From Myxococcales bacterium (GTDB lineage: Bacteria; Myxococcota_A; Polyangia; Nannocystales; Nannocystaceae), in NCBI GenBank assembly GCA_020633315.1, contig JACKDV010000003.1:310001-374000 (forward strand): a stretch of DNA of 64,000 nucleotides, given 5' to 3'. The notes beneath the pieces were generated by a model that was not told the origin of the DNA, searched no databases, and saw only the letters and a list, made by a program, of their open reading frames with translations. Positions 11,133-19,792 of this stretch are shown here, one piece after another. A program made the translations under genes and the position numbers. Numbering within the stretch: the first letter of the stretch is position 1; each line of letters begins with the position of its first letter.

Positions 11133-11136
<4 letters not shown>
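10729..11136 (-). CDS. ylxR: YlxR-family (DUF448) nucleic-acid-binding protein
   Basis: A small protein encoded between nusA and infB in many bacteria. Family motifs RTCVACR (near the start) and GRSAYLCPSHVCFERA are present. YlxR is thought to bind RNA or the nucleoid, and has been linked to RNase P and to transcription control in some species. Its role here is not known. The start is a TTG at 11136 that overlaps the nusA stop as TTGA. The C-terminal half (about residues 80-135) is a helical extension beyond the core domain. It is 135 residues long. Confidence 0.85.
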
Positions 11137-12527
<1,391 letters not shown>

Positions 12528-12568
12528 CGTGAGAACCTGAGAAAGAGCCTTACGACCGCTCGTGTCCG

Positions 12569-13189
12569 TCAGCCTTCGTACACCAGGTGGGCGCGCCGCA
12601 CCCGGTGGAGGGGGATGCGGTGCTCTCGTCCGTCATCGGGGTCCCGCAGGGTCACGGTTCCGGCACGATCGTCGTCGGGCTGCTGGGGATCGGGCTCGAC
12701 CGCCTCGATCCGACCATGGAAGTTGCGCTGGGCATCGCCCGGCGCAAGGGGAGAGAAGACCCGCAGCTTGATGCGCTGCCCGAGGTAGCGGGCGTAGTGG
12801 CTGCGGCGAGAGAGCGGACGCTCGAGCCCCGGCGAGGAGACCTCGAGAACGTAGGGACCATCGAGCAGGCTGACCAGGGCGCCCCCGAGATCGGCCTCGG
12901 CTCGATCGGTGGCCTCGGCGGCATCGAGCGCGTTGCTGAGGATGGGGCTGAGCCGCGCGCAGTCGTCCAGGCCCACCCCACCCTCGCGCTCCGACTCGGG
13001 CGAGAGGTCGACGTACACCTGCAGCTTGCGGTTGCGACCCGACTGCCCCCACTCGAGGTGGACCAGCTCGTAGCCCATCGCCTCGAGCACGGGCTCCACG
13101 ACCGACTCGAGCAGCTGCGCCCGCGCGCGCTCGACCGTGCCGGGGAGGCTGGTCGGGGTCTCGTCGTTGGTCTGGGCGGAGGCGATCAC
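12569..13189 (-). CDS. rimP: Ribosome maturation factor RimP
   Basis: Needed for 30S assembly. Visible family features are VVEPVLEAMGYELVHLEW, LQVYVDL, a DDCARLSPILSNALD helix and VSSPGLERPLSRRSHYARYLGQRI. The last 60 residues form the Sm-like C-terminal domain. The best start is GTG at 13189 (206 residues), as no ATG precedes the conserved core and the frame further upstream crosses a terminator-like hairpin. No clear Shine-Dalgarno is seen, so the exact start is uncertain. It heads the operon that continues into nusA after 41 bases. Confidence 0.9.
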   Translation of the reverse strand: MIASAQTNDETPTSLPGTVERARAQLLESVVEPVLEAMGYELVHLEWGQSGRNRKLQVYVDLSPESEREGGVGLDDCARLSPILSNALDAAEATDRAEADLGGALVSLLDGPYVLEVSSPGLERPLSRRSHYARYLGQRIKLRVFSPLAPGDAQRNFHGRIEAVEPDPQQPDDDRAGTVTLRDPDDGREHRIPLHRVRRAHLVYEG

Positions 13190-13202
13190 GAGGGTCGAGC
13201 AC

Positions 13203-13233
13203 AAAAAAGAGCGGGACCCGAAGGCGCCCACTC
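13203..13233 (-). terminator. Intrinsic-terminator-like hairpin in the rimP leader
   Basis: On the minus strand an 11-by-11 stem (GAGTGGGCGCC with GGGTCCCGCTC; one wobble and two mismatched pairs, TTC loop) is followed directly by TTTTTT. It ends 13 bases before the rimP GTG and lies downstream of the candidate promoter at 13268-13295. That is the layout of a transcription attenuator. Confidence 0.6.
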
Positions 13234-13267
13234 CCGACGTAGCGTCGTGGTGTGAAGACGGGGGAGC

Positions 13268-13295
13268 AGATAGCACAGCGAAAAATCGGCCGCAA
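13268..13295 (-). promoter_or_regulatory. Candidate rimP operon promoter
   Basis: Minus-strand TTGCGG (13295-13290), 16-base spacer, CTATCT (13273-13268). The predicted start is near 13260, giving a leader of about 70 bases that includes the hairpin at 13203-13233. Confidence 0.45.
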
Positions 13296-13596
13296 GAGCG
13301 CCTCCGGGCCGTTCCGGTCGGGTTCCTCGTCGCCCGACCGACACCGCGGCCCCGGCCCCTCGCCCCTGCGGCACCACCCGGTCGGGAGCCGATCCCCCGG
13401 CCCGGCCCGCGGGACGGTATAACGCGGAACACCGCGCCATGCCTACACAATTCGTCCGCCTCCTCCTCGCCCTCGGCCCGTCGGCGGGCTCGGGACCCCG
13501 GCGGATGGCGTGGTGTCGGTCGATTGCTACCCTCCCGTCGCGGACCGAGGACCACGCCCCGCACCCGGCTCCACCCCCCGGCCTCCCTTGCCTTCC
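13296..13596. other. Non-coding spacer between divergent rimP and the ECF sigma gene
   Basis: About 300 bases without a convincing gene. It holds a plus-strand TATAAC at 13418-13423 that could serve the sigma gene, and a TACCCT at 13529-13534, also plus strand. The open frames here are short and Arg/Pro-rich, typical of chance frames in GC-rich DNA. Confidence 0.4.
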
Positions 13597-14253
13597 GTGA
13601 GCCCTCGCAAACGAAACCCCGAGATCCGGGGCCTCCATGCGCTGATGGAGAGCTACGTCGACGGCGATCCGAGGGCCTTCTCTCGCCTCCACGGGCGGCT
13701 CGAGCCCCGGCTGCGGGCCTTCCTCATCAAGCTGGTGCGAGACGAGACCGCCGTGGACGACCTCGTGCAGCTCACCCTGCTCAAGGCCCACCTCGCCCGC
13801 GAGCGCTTCGAGCTGCAGGGGGGCGACCCCGACGGGGCCGTGCAGGGCTGGTACTTCGCGATCTCCCGCAACGTGGCGATGGACTACCTGCGCTCGCGCT
13901 ACCGCGGCGACCAGCGTCGGGCGGGCGCCGGCGAGGGCGAGCCCGATCCGGTCGAGGCGCTCGCCGACGGGGCGCCCAACCCCGAGGAGATCGGCGAGGC
14001 GGTCGAGCACGAGGCCGAGATCGTCCAGCGCGTGCGCGAGGCGATCGCGAGGCTCCCCGAGGGTCAGCGAGAGGTGGTCGAGCTCCACAAGCTGCGTGGC
14101 CTGAGCATGGCCGAGATCGCCGAGCACCTGCAGGTGCGCGAGGGCGCCGTGCGGGTGCGGGCGCACCGGGCCTACAAGGCGCTGGCCCGCCTGCTCGTGC
14201 CGCGCTCCATGACCAGCCTGCTGATGCTGCTGGGTCCCCTACGTGGGCTCTGA
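13597..14253 (+). CDS. ECF-type RNA polymerase sigma factor
   Basis: A sigma-70 family factor of the small extracytoplasmic-function class. The sigma-2 region includes GDPRAFSRLHGRLEPRLRAF, DDLVQLTLLKAH and GWYFAISRNVAMDYLRSRYR. The sigma-4 region includes LPEGQREVVELHKLRGLSMA and a helix-turn-helix ending VRVRAHRAYKALARLL. The frame is open from a GTG at 13510, but that extension is Pro/Arg-rich and unlike the family, so the GTG at 13597 (218 residues) is preferred. An ATG at 13645 is a third choice. The final residues contain a hydrophobic LLMLLGPLRGL. No anti-sigma gene is recognised next to it; the convergent membrane protein, overlapping by 15 bases, is a possible partner. Confidence 0.87.
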   Translation: MSPRKRNPEIRGLHALMESYVDGDPRAFSRLHGRLEPRLRAFLIKLVRDETAVDDLVQLTLLKAHLARERFELQGGDPDGAVQGWYFAISRNVAMDYLRSRYRGDQRRAGAGEGEPDPVEALADGAPNPEEIGEAVEHEAEIVQRVREAIARLPEGQREVVELHKLRGLSMAEIAEHLQVREGAVRVRAHRAYKALARLLVPRSMTSLLMLLGPLRGL

Positions 14254-14784
14254 GGCGCGGGCCGCCGGCGCTCGAGCGCCCCGCTTGGCCGCCCGCGCCC
14301 GCGCCCGCGCCCGTCGGCGATGGGCGGCCGCCACCTTGCGATCGAGGGCCCGGTGCAGCGCCGGGGCTCCCCACCAGTGGGCGGGGCAAAGGTCGTGCTC
14401 CGCCCCGTCGCGCTGCTCGATCACGAAGACCTCGTGCACCGGCGGCGGGCGCTGCTCCACGTGCAGCGCCGCGATCTCGTCGATGGGCACCGCCAGCCGG
14501 CGGGTGCCGTCGTGGAAGCGGACCTTGCGCCCGAAGAGCACCGCGGCTCGGGGCAGCCGCGCAACCAGCACCGCTCGCGCGACGGCCAGCACGGCGATCT
14601 CCACCAGCATCAAGGCGACCCGCACCACCAGCGCTCGGCCCCCGGCCAGCTCCACCCATGCCTCCGGTAGCCGCACCAGCACGACCACCACCGCGAGCAG
14701 CACGAAGGCCACCCCGATGACCACGCGGCTCAAGGTCCCCGTCCAGTCGTCGGGACGGGCCACGCGCAGCAAGCGGCCGAGCAC
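14239..14784 (-). CDS. Hypothetical membrane protein with two transmembrane segments
   Basis: A 181-residue protein of no family I recognise. Residues 16-40 (VVIGVAFVLLAVVVVLV) and 49-80 are hydrophobic and form two membrane helices. A soluble domain follows, with IDEIAALHVEQRPPPVHEVF, and the C-terminus is very rich in Arg and Ala. The fold resembles small PH-like membrane proteins, but this is only an impression. GTG at 14784 is chosen because TACGCT ends 6 bases before it, as at other suspected leaderless genes. It is convergent with the ECF sigma gene and overlaps it by 15 bases, and divergent from the lipoprotein at 14825. Confidence 0.6.
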   Translation of the reverse strand: MLGRLLRVARPDDWTGTLSRVVIGVAFVLLAVVVVLVRLPEAWVELAGGRALVVRVALMLVEIAVLAVARAVLVARLPRAAVLFGRKVRFHDGTRRLAVPIDEIAALHVEQRPPPVHEVFVIEQRDGAEHDLCPAHWWGAPALHRALDRKVAAAHRRRARARARAAKRGARAPAARASEPT

Positions 14785-14790
14785 GAGGCA

Positions 14791-14796
14791 AGCGTA
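14791..14796 (-). promoter_or_regulatory. Putative -10 element of the two-helix membrane protein gene
   Basis: TACGCT on the minus strand, ending 6 bases before GTG 14784. No clear -35. Confidence 0.3.
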
Positions 14797-14812
14797 GCAG
14801 CCCGACCGCCGG

Positions 14813-14818
14813 TATCCT
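14813..14818 (+). promoter_or_regulatory. Putative -10 element of the lipoprotein gene at 14825
   Basis: TATCCT ending 6 bases before ATG 14825. A transcript from it would start at or beside the start codon. Confidence 0.4.
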
Positions 14819-14824
14819 GCGGGC

Positions 14825-15256
14825 ATGCGCATGCTGTGCCCCCTGCTGGCCGCGCTCCTGCTCCCCGGGCTGGGCTGCGCGGACGGCTCCGCCTGCACCG
14901 AGATCGGCTGCGAGCACGAGGCCACCGTCACCTTCCCCGCAGGCCTGGTCACCGGGGCCTACACCCTGGTGCTGGAGGGCGAGCGCGACACGGCCACCGC
15001 CCGCTGCCTCGACCCCGGCAATCCCGAGACGGCGGACAACCCGGTGGGGCTCAGCTGCGACGGCAACGGCTTCGTGCTCGAGGGGCTCGAGCTGGCCAAC
15101 GAGCGCGAGCTGGTGGTCACGGTGATGCCCGACGACGGCGATCCCTTCTCCACCACGGTGCGGCTCGAGGCCGTCGACGAGCTCACGCCCAACGGTCCCG
15201 ACTGCCCGCCGGTCTGCTTCGTGCGCAACGGCCAGGTCCGCCTGGGCGGCCCCTAG
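14825..15256 (+). CDS. Small Cys-rich lipoprotein, function unknown
   Basis: A 143-residue protein with a signal peptide (MRMLCPLLAALLLPGLGC). Lipidation is expected at Cys18, though the lipobox GLGC is imperfect. The mature part contains six further Cys, mostly in pairs likely to form disulfides (CTEIGC near the start, CPPVC near the end), and a beta-rich pattern of alternating hydrophobics. It is probably anchored in the outer membrane or periplasm. I recognise no family. It is convergent with the next lipoprotein gene, 16 bases away. Confidence 0.75.
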   Translation: MRMLCPLLAALLLPGLGCADGSACTEIGCEHEATVTFPAGLVTGAYTLVLEGERDTATARCLDPGNPETADNPVGLSCDGNGFVLEGLELANERELVVTVMPDDGDPFSTTVRLEAVDELTPNGPDCPPVCFVRNGQVRLGGP

Positions 15257-15272
15257 CGCCAGGCTCGTCGAG

Positions 15273-16187
15273 CTACTCGAAGTCGACGCGCAGCGAGTAG
15301 CCGCCGCTGCCGATCTGCGCCTGGTCGACCACCAGGAAGTACTCGCCGGGCTGGGCGATGAAGTAGCCGAGCTGGGCGATCTGGCCCGCACCCGCGGAGT
15401 CGCAGGCCAGCTCGGAGAGCGCGGCGCAGCCGGTGCGCAGGCTGATCACCGGAGCGAAGCCATCGGTGGTCTCCACCGTCGCGAACATGTTGCCGGGATA
15501 GGTGGCCTGCAGGCGGAACATGTTCTCGCGCCCCGGCCCGCCGCAGTAGCCGTCCACCTGGCCCTGGCCCTGGCTGAAGTCGTTGTTCCACAGGAACGCC
15601 GAGCCGGGGATCTGCTGGATCGTCTCGGGGTGCACCGAGCACTGATCCAGCGACGGCGTGCCGAGGTCCACCGAGATCTCGTAGCCCCCCTCGCTGTCCG
15701 CGGGCGAGTCGATGATGATCGAGTACACGCTGCCGGCCCGCGCCAGGAAGTGATAGTCCTGGCTGGCGAAGTCACGGGCGCAGATCTGGGTGAAGCCCGT
15801 GTTGGGCTCGCAGCCGTTCTCCACCACCCGCAGCGTGGGCGGGAAGTCGGTGCCCGAGTCGATCACCGAGAGCATCACATCCACGTCGTACTCGGGGGTG
15901 AGCACGTAGATGTCCTCGGGGCCCCCGTCGGTGCCGCACCAGCCCTCGGAGAAGCTCGGCCCCGACAGCTCGCCGCTGTAGGTCATCGGCGAGAAGCTCA
16001 TGGGCAGCGGATCGTTGCAGGTGCCCGGGCGGTTGGGGTCACCGGGATCGTTGGAGTCGTCGCCCACCGTGTCGTCGTCGAGCACGTAGTCGGGCGCGAA
16101 GGGATCGGAACGCAGGCCGCACGCCGACGCCGACAGAGCGACGAGCACCGCAACGGGTCGAGCCAGCGACGAACGGGAGCCGATCAT
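15273..16187 (-). CDS. Lipoprotein with two pre-peptidase-like beta domains
   Basis: A 304-residue secreted protein. The signal peptide ends in the lipobox LSASAC (Cys23). An acidic DDDT/DDSNDPGDPN linker follows. Two related halves then each run from a GWCG or GYCGG motif, through an envelope-exposed beta-sandwich pattern, to a closing GGYEISVDL or GGYSLRVDF. This is an internal duplication of a domain similar to bacterial pre-peptidase C-terminal (PPC) domains. No peptidase domain is present, so it is more likely a surface-binding or structural lipoprotein. Cys positions in the two halves correspond. Confidence 0.75.
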   Translation of the reverse strand: MIGSRSSLARPVAVLVALSASACGLRSDPFAPDYVLDDDTVGDDSNDPGDPNRPGTCNDPLPMSFSPMTYSGELSGPSFSEGWCGTDGGPEDIYVLTPEYDVDVMLSVIDSGTDFPPTLRVVENGCEPNTGFTQICARDFASQDYHFLARAGSVYSIIIDSPADSEGGYEISVDLGTPSLDQCSVHPETIQQIPGSAFLWNNDFSQGQGQVDGYCGGPGRENMFRLQATYPGNMFATVETTDGFAPVISLRTGCAALSELACDSAGAGQIAQLGYFIAQPGEYFLVVDQAQIGSGGYSLRVDFE

Positions 16188-16278
16188 GCCATCCGGTGTA
16201 GCATTGTGAGTTTCGGGCCGTAAAGGACCGATCCGCGTCCCGGGGCCGGAAGCGGGCTGGCTCCACGTGTACGGACGC

Positions 16279-18045
16279 TCAGGTCATCCGCCACAGGCGC
16301 TCGACGTGGAGCCGCAGACGCCGTTGTCCTCGGAAGGTCTCCACCTGGGGGACGAAGATGCAGCCGATGGCCTCCCCGGTGCGCAGACCGTGGTGGGCCT
16401 GACCAAAGGCGATGGCATCGCGGCGCTCCTCGCCCTGCCGCAGGGTGAGCTGCAGGTGCTTGTCCTTGAGCACGCGCACCCGGTCCACCACCGCGCCCTC
16501 GCAGGCGTAGCGCGGCGGCGGGAAGCCCACTCCGTAGGGGCGCAGGCGAGCCATCGCCTCCACCAGCGACTCGTCGATCCGCAGCAAGGGCAGCACCGCG
16601 TCGACTACCTCACCCTCCTCGTCGTCGCGCGGCGCGTCGCGGAGCTGGCGGGCCACCGCCTGGTCGAAGGCCTCGGAGAAGTCGTCCAGGTGGGGCAGCG
16701 CCACCGTGGCCCCGGCGGCCTCGCGGTGGCCCCCGAAGCGCACCAGGTGCTCCTCGCACTCGGCCAGGGCCGCCCGCACGTCCACGCCGCCGTAGCTGCG
16801 CACCGAGCCCCGCGCCACGCCGGCCTGGCGATCGATGGCCAGCACCAGCGCGGGCCGGCGGTGGTGCTCGGCCACGCCCGCCGCCGCGATGCCCACCACC
16901 CCGGGCAGCCAGCCGTCGTGCGCCACCACCAGGGCCGCGCGGCGCTCGAGCTGCGGGTCGACCACCAGCAGCGCCAGCGCCTGGGCCACCGTCTCCTGCT
17001 GGTGACGCTTGCGTCGCGCGTTGAGGGTCTCGATCTGCTCGGCCAGCGGCATCGCCTCGGCCTCGGTGCTCGCCCGCAGCAGGCGAAGCGAGGGCTCGGC
17101 CGGCCCCAGCCGCCCGGGCGCATTGAGGCGCGGCCCCAGGCGGAAGCCCAGCACCGTCTCGTCCACGCCGTCGCGCGGGTCGGCCCCGGTCGCCCGCATC
17201 AGCGCCCGCAGCCCCGGCCGCATCCGTCGCTCCATCGTGCGCAGGCCGTGGGTCACCAGCACGCGGTTCTCGTCCTGCAGGGGCATCATGTCGCAGACCG
17301 TGGCCAGGGCCACCAGGTCGAGCCACGCCCGCGGATCGGGCAGCGTGCGACGGCCCGCCTCCGACAGCCGGGTCCGCAGCGCCGCGCACAGGTAGAAGGC
17401 CACGCCGGCCGAGCACATGCCCTTGAACGGGAACTCGCAGCCGGGCTGGTGCGGGTTGATGAGCGCATCGCAGGGCGGCATCTGGTCGGGGACCTGGTGG
17501 TGATCGATCACCACCGTGGGCACGCCCCGCTCTCGCAGCCAGCCCAGCGCCTCGAGGTCCGAGGTGCCGCAGTCGCCCGTGACCAGCAGCTGCACCCGCG
17601 CCTGCACGAAGGCCTCGGCATCGGGCACCCCCAGGCCGTAGCCGCGGCTGCGCTGGGCCACCCGCGCGACCACCTGCAGACCCAGCGCCTCGAGGAAGGT
17701 GGTGAGGATGGTGGCGGTGGTGACCCCGTCGACGTCGTAGTCGCCGAACACTCCCACCCGCCAGCCCTCGCGGCACGCCGTCTCGAGCAGCGCGAGCGCC
17801 TCGGGGAAGCCGGCCATCGCATCGGGCCGTCGCAGGTGCTGGAGTCGCGGATCGAGCAGCCGCTGCTGCGCGCTCTCGTCCTGCACCCCCCGCGCGAGCA
17901 TCAGCTGAGCGGTCGCGAGCGGCAGCCCCAGGCGCGCGGCGACGGCCTCCACCACCGCGCGATCGGGCCCGCCTCCGCGCAGCCGCAGCGTGGGCCCACG
18001 CTCGGCCGGCTCGGCTTCCACCGTCATGGCGGCCGCGGTCGACAT
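16279..18045 (-). CDS. recJ: Single-stranded-DNA-specific exonuclease RecJ
   Basis: A 5'-3' ssDNA exonuclease of the DHH family acting in recombination and mismatch repair. The 588 residues carry motif I VFGDYDVDGVTTA, motif II TGDCGTSD, the DHH signature VVIDHHQVPD, a DHHA1 domain with RSYGGVDVRAAL and FGGHREAAGATV, and a C-terminal OB-like part. The ATG at 18045 is preferred, as it has GGGGTGA upstream; a GTG 12 codons earlier (18081) is possible. It stands alone, separated from secF by a 309-base spacer. Confidence 0.95.
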   Translation of the reverse strand: MSTAAAMTVEAEPAERGPTLRLRGGGPDRAVVEAVAARLGLPLATAQLMLARGVQDESAQQRLLDPRLQHLRRPDAMAGFPEALALLETACREGWRVGVFGDYDVDGVTTATILTTFLEALGLQVVARVAQRSRGYGLGVPDAEAFVQARVQLLVTGDCGTSDLEALGWLRERGVPTVVIDHHQVPDQMPPCDALINPHQPGCEFPFKGMCSAGVAFYLCAALRTRLSEAGRRTLPDPRAWLDLVALATVCDMMPLQDENRVLVTHGLRTMERRMRPGLRALMRATGADPRDGVDETVLGFRLGPRLNAPGRLGPAEPSLRLLRASTEAEAMPLAEQIETLNARRKRHQQETVAQALALLVVDPQLERRAALVVAHDGWLPGVVGIAAAGVAEHHRRPALVLAIDRQAGVARGSVRSYGGVDVRAALAECEEHLVRFGGHREAAGATVALPHLDDFSEAFDQAVARQLRDAPRDDEEGEVVDAVLPLLRIDESLVEAMARLRPYGVGFPPPRYACEGAVVDRVRVLKDKHLQLTLRQGEERRDAIAFGQAHHGLRTGEAIGCIFVPQVETFRGQRRLRLHVERLWRMT

Positions 18046-18354
18046 CGCGGCATTGTCACCCCGCGCGCCGCTCGTTTCCACGCCCGTACGTCACGGATCG
18101 AGCCACCAAGAGCCCGAATGCGCGAGCGGGAACGGCACGCGAGGAGATCGCTTCCGCCCCTACGCGACGCGTCCGGGAGTCTGCTCGCGCCTCGGTCCCG
18201 CGCCGCCACCAATCCGCCCGGCCCCCCGACACGCGCCGGGTCCGACTCAGCGCCATCGCCTGGCGACGCGCCGCCGCCAGCAGTGCGCCCGCTCCCCGGC
18301 ACGCGCCGGGTCCCATCTCGAGCGTCGTCGCCCGGCTACGCGCCGGGTCGCACG
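18046..18354. other. Intergenic region recJ-secF
   Basis: 309 bases without a supported gene between the secF stop and the recJ start, both on the minus strand. It holds three copies of a short GC hairpin element (listed separately) and a GACAAT at 18057-18052, ending 6 bases before the recJ ATG, that might be its -10 element. Confidence 0.5.
18223..18348. repeat. Three copies of a CCCGGC-N4/5-GCCGGG hairpin element
   Basis: Copies lie at 18223-18242, 18293-18312 and 18329-18348. Each has the core CACGCGCCGGGTC or TACGCGCCGGGTC and folds as CCCGGC/GCCGGG (the first copy has one mismatch). The series starts right after the secF stop on the minus strand, so the copies could act together as a weak terminator or be a local interspersed palindromic repeat. 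Confidence 0.5.
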
Positions 18355-19779
18355 CTACGCGTCGTCGCCCTCGCCCTCGCCCTCGGGACGCCGACGCCGA
18401 CGCCGACGGCTCGCCTTGCGGACCCCCGCCGGGGGCTCGTCGCGAGCCACGGTGTCGCCCTCGTCGTCGTCGCCATCCCCCACGGAGCCGCCATCGTCAT
18501 CCTCGGCCTTGCCGCCGAGCAGCGTGCCCGTGCCCTCGCGCTCCACCTTGTCGAGCATGCGCAGGTGCCCCTGCCCCTTGTAGAACCGCCGGTTCACCCA
18601 CAGGAACACGGGGGTGGCGATGTACAGCGAGGAGTAGGTGCCGACCACCAGGCCCACGATGAGGGCGAACGAGAAGTCCTTGATGGGACCGGTGCCCAGC
18701 ACGTAGGTGGCGACCACCACCATCAGGGTGGTGATCGAGGTCAGCAGGGTGCGGCTGAGCGTGTCGTTGAGCGCCTGGTTGGTGGTGACCTCGATCGGCT
18801 CGTCGCGATGCAGGGCCACCCGCTCGCGCACGCGGTCGAACACCACGATGGTGTCGTTGATGCTGTAGCCGATGATCGTCAGGATGGCCGCGATCGTCTG
18901 GAGGTTGAACTCCTTGCCCGTGAGCGCGAAGGCCCCGATCACCAGGAAGGCGTCGTGGGTCAGCGCCACGATCCCGCCCGGCGCGAAGCGCAGATCGAAG
19001 CGGAACATGACGAACAGGAAGATGAAGCCGATGGCGAACAGCATCGACTTGACGCCGTCCTCCTTGAGCTGACCGCCGACCTTCGAGCCCACCGTCTCGG
19101 CGCGCACGATGTGATCGACGGTGCCCTCGCCCAGCACCTGCTCGAGATCCTCGCGGACCTTGGCCCCGATGCCGATGAGCGCCACCTCCACGTGGAACTT
19201 CTCGGCCTCCTCCTCGTCGGCCGCCCCGCCGGCCGCCGCCCCGCGATCGGCCGCGCCCTGGCAGCCGGCGGCGCCCAGCAGGCGCTCCACCTCGCGGTAG
19301 TTGGGCTCGTGGTCGTAGACCAGGAACAGCTTGGAGCTGTCCTCGGGGTGGTTGAACTCCAGCAGCGTGGCGTCGCCCACCTGCTTGGCCGCCTCCTCGC
19401 AGGCGCCCAGGGTGGAGTCCTCGATGCTGATCGTCTCCTTGATGCGGACGAGCACCTCGTTGGGCTTGTCCGGCACCTCCACGGCGGAGCTGCCCTCGTA
19501 GCCGCGGGCATCGAGGGCCTCGCGCACCGCCCCCACGTCGACCGGCTTGTCCTCGGCGAAGGCGAGCTGGATCTGCGAGCCGCCCGCGAAGTCGATGCCG
19601 AAGTTGAGCGGCGAGCCGGTGGTGACCTGGTTGTAGATGAGGGAGGCGAGCGAGATCGCCACCAGCACCAGCGACAGACTGATGAAGCGCCAGCGCTTCT
19701 TCACGAACTGCAGGTTGGTGCCCGGAGGGACGATCTCGAAGAACTTGTGGGTCTTGGTGCCCTTGTCGTCGCTGGCCAT
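18355..19779 (-). CDS. secF: Protein translocase subunit SecF
   Basis: RND-type membrane protein that works with SecD to complete protein export using the proton motive force. Of 474 residues, the first membrane helix lies at about 30-50, followed by the conserved LNFGIDFAGGSQIQL. A periplasmic domain of about 190 residues (51-240) follows, longer than in E. coli and containing a Gly/Ala/Glu-rich insertion at about 170-195. The remaining helices include GYSINDTIVVFDRVRE. The C-terminal tail is acidic and then very Arg-rich. It follows secD by 13 bases. Confidence 0.95.
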   Translation of the reverse strand: MASDDKGTKTHKFFEIVPPGTNLQFVKKRWRFISLSLVLVAISLASLIYNQVTTGSPLNFGIDFAGGSQIQLAFAEDKPVDVGAVREALDARGYEGSSAVEVPDKPNEVLVRIKETISIEDSTLGACEEAAKQVGDATLLEFNHPEDSSKLFLVYDHEPNYREVERLLGAAGCQGAADRGAAAGGAADEEEAEKFHVEVALIGIGAKVREDLEQVLGEGTVDHIVRAETVGSKVGGQLKEDGVKSMLFAIGFIFLFVMFRFDLRFAPGGIVALTHDAFLVIGAFALTGKEFNLQTIAAILTIIGYSINDTIVVFDRVRERVALHRDEPIEVTTNQALNDTLSRTLLTSITTLMVVVATYVLGTGPIKDFSFALIVGLVVGTYSSLYIATPVFLWVNRRFYKGQGHLRMLDKVEREGTGTLLGGKAEDDDGGSVGDGDDDEGDTVARDEPPAGVRKASRRRRRRRPEGEGEGDDA

Positions 19780-19792
19780 CGTGCGCCTCCCC

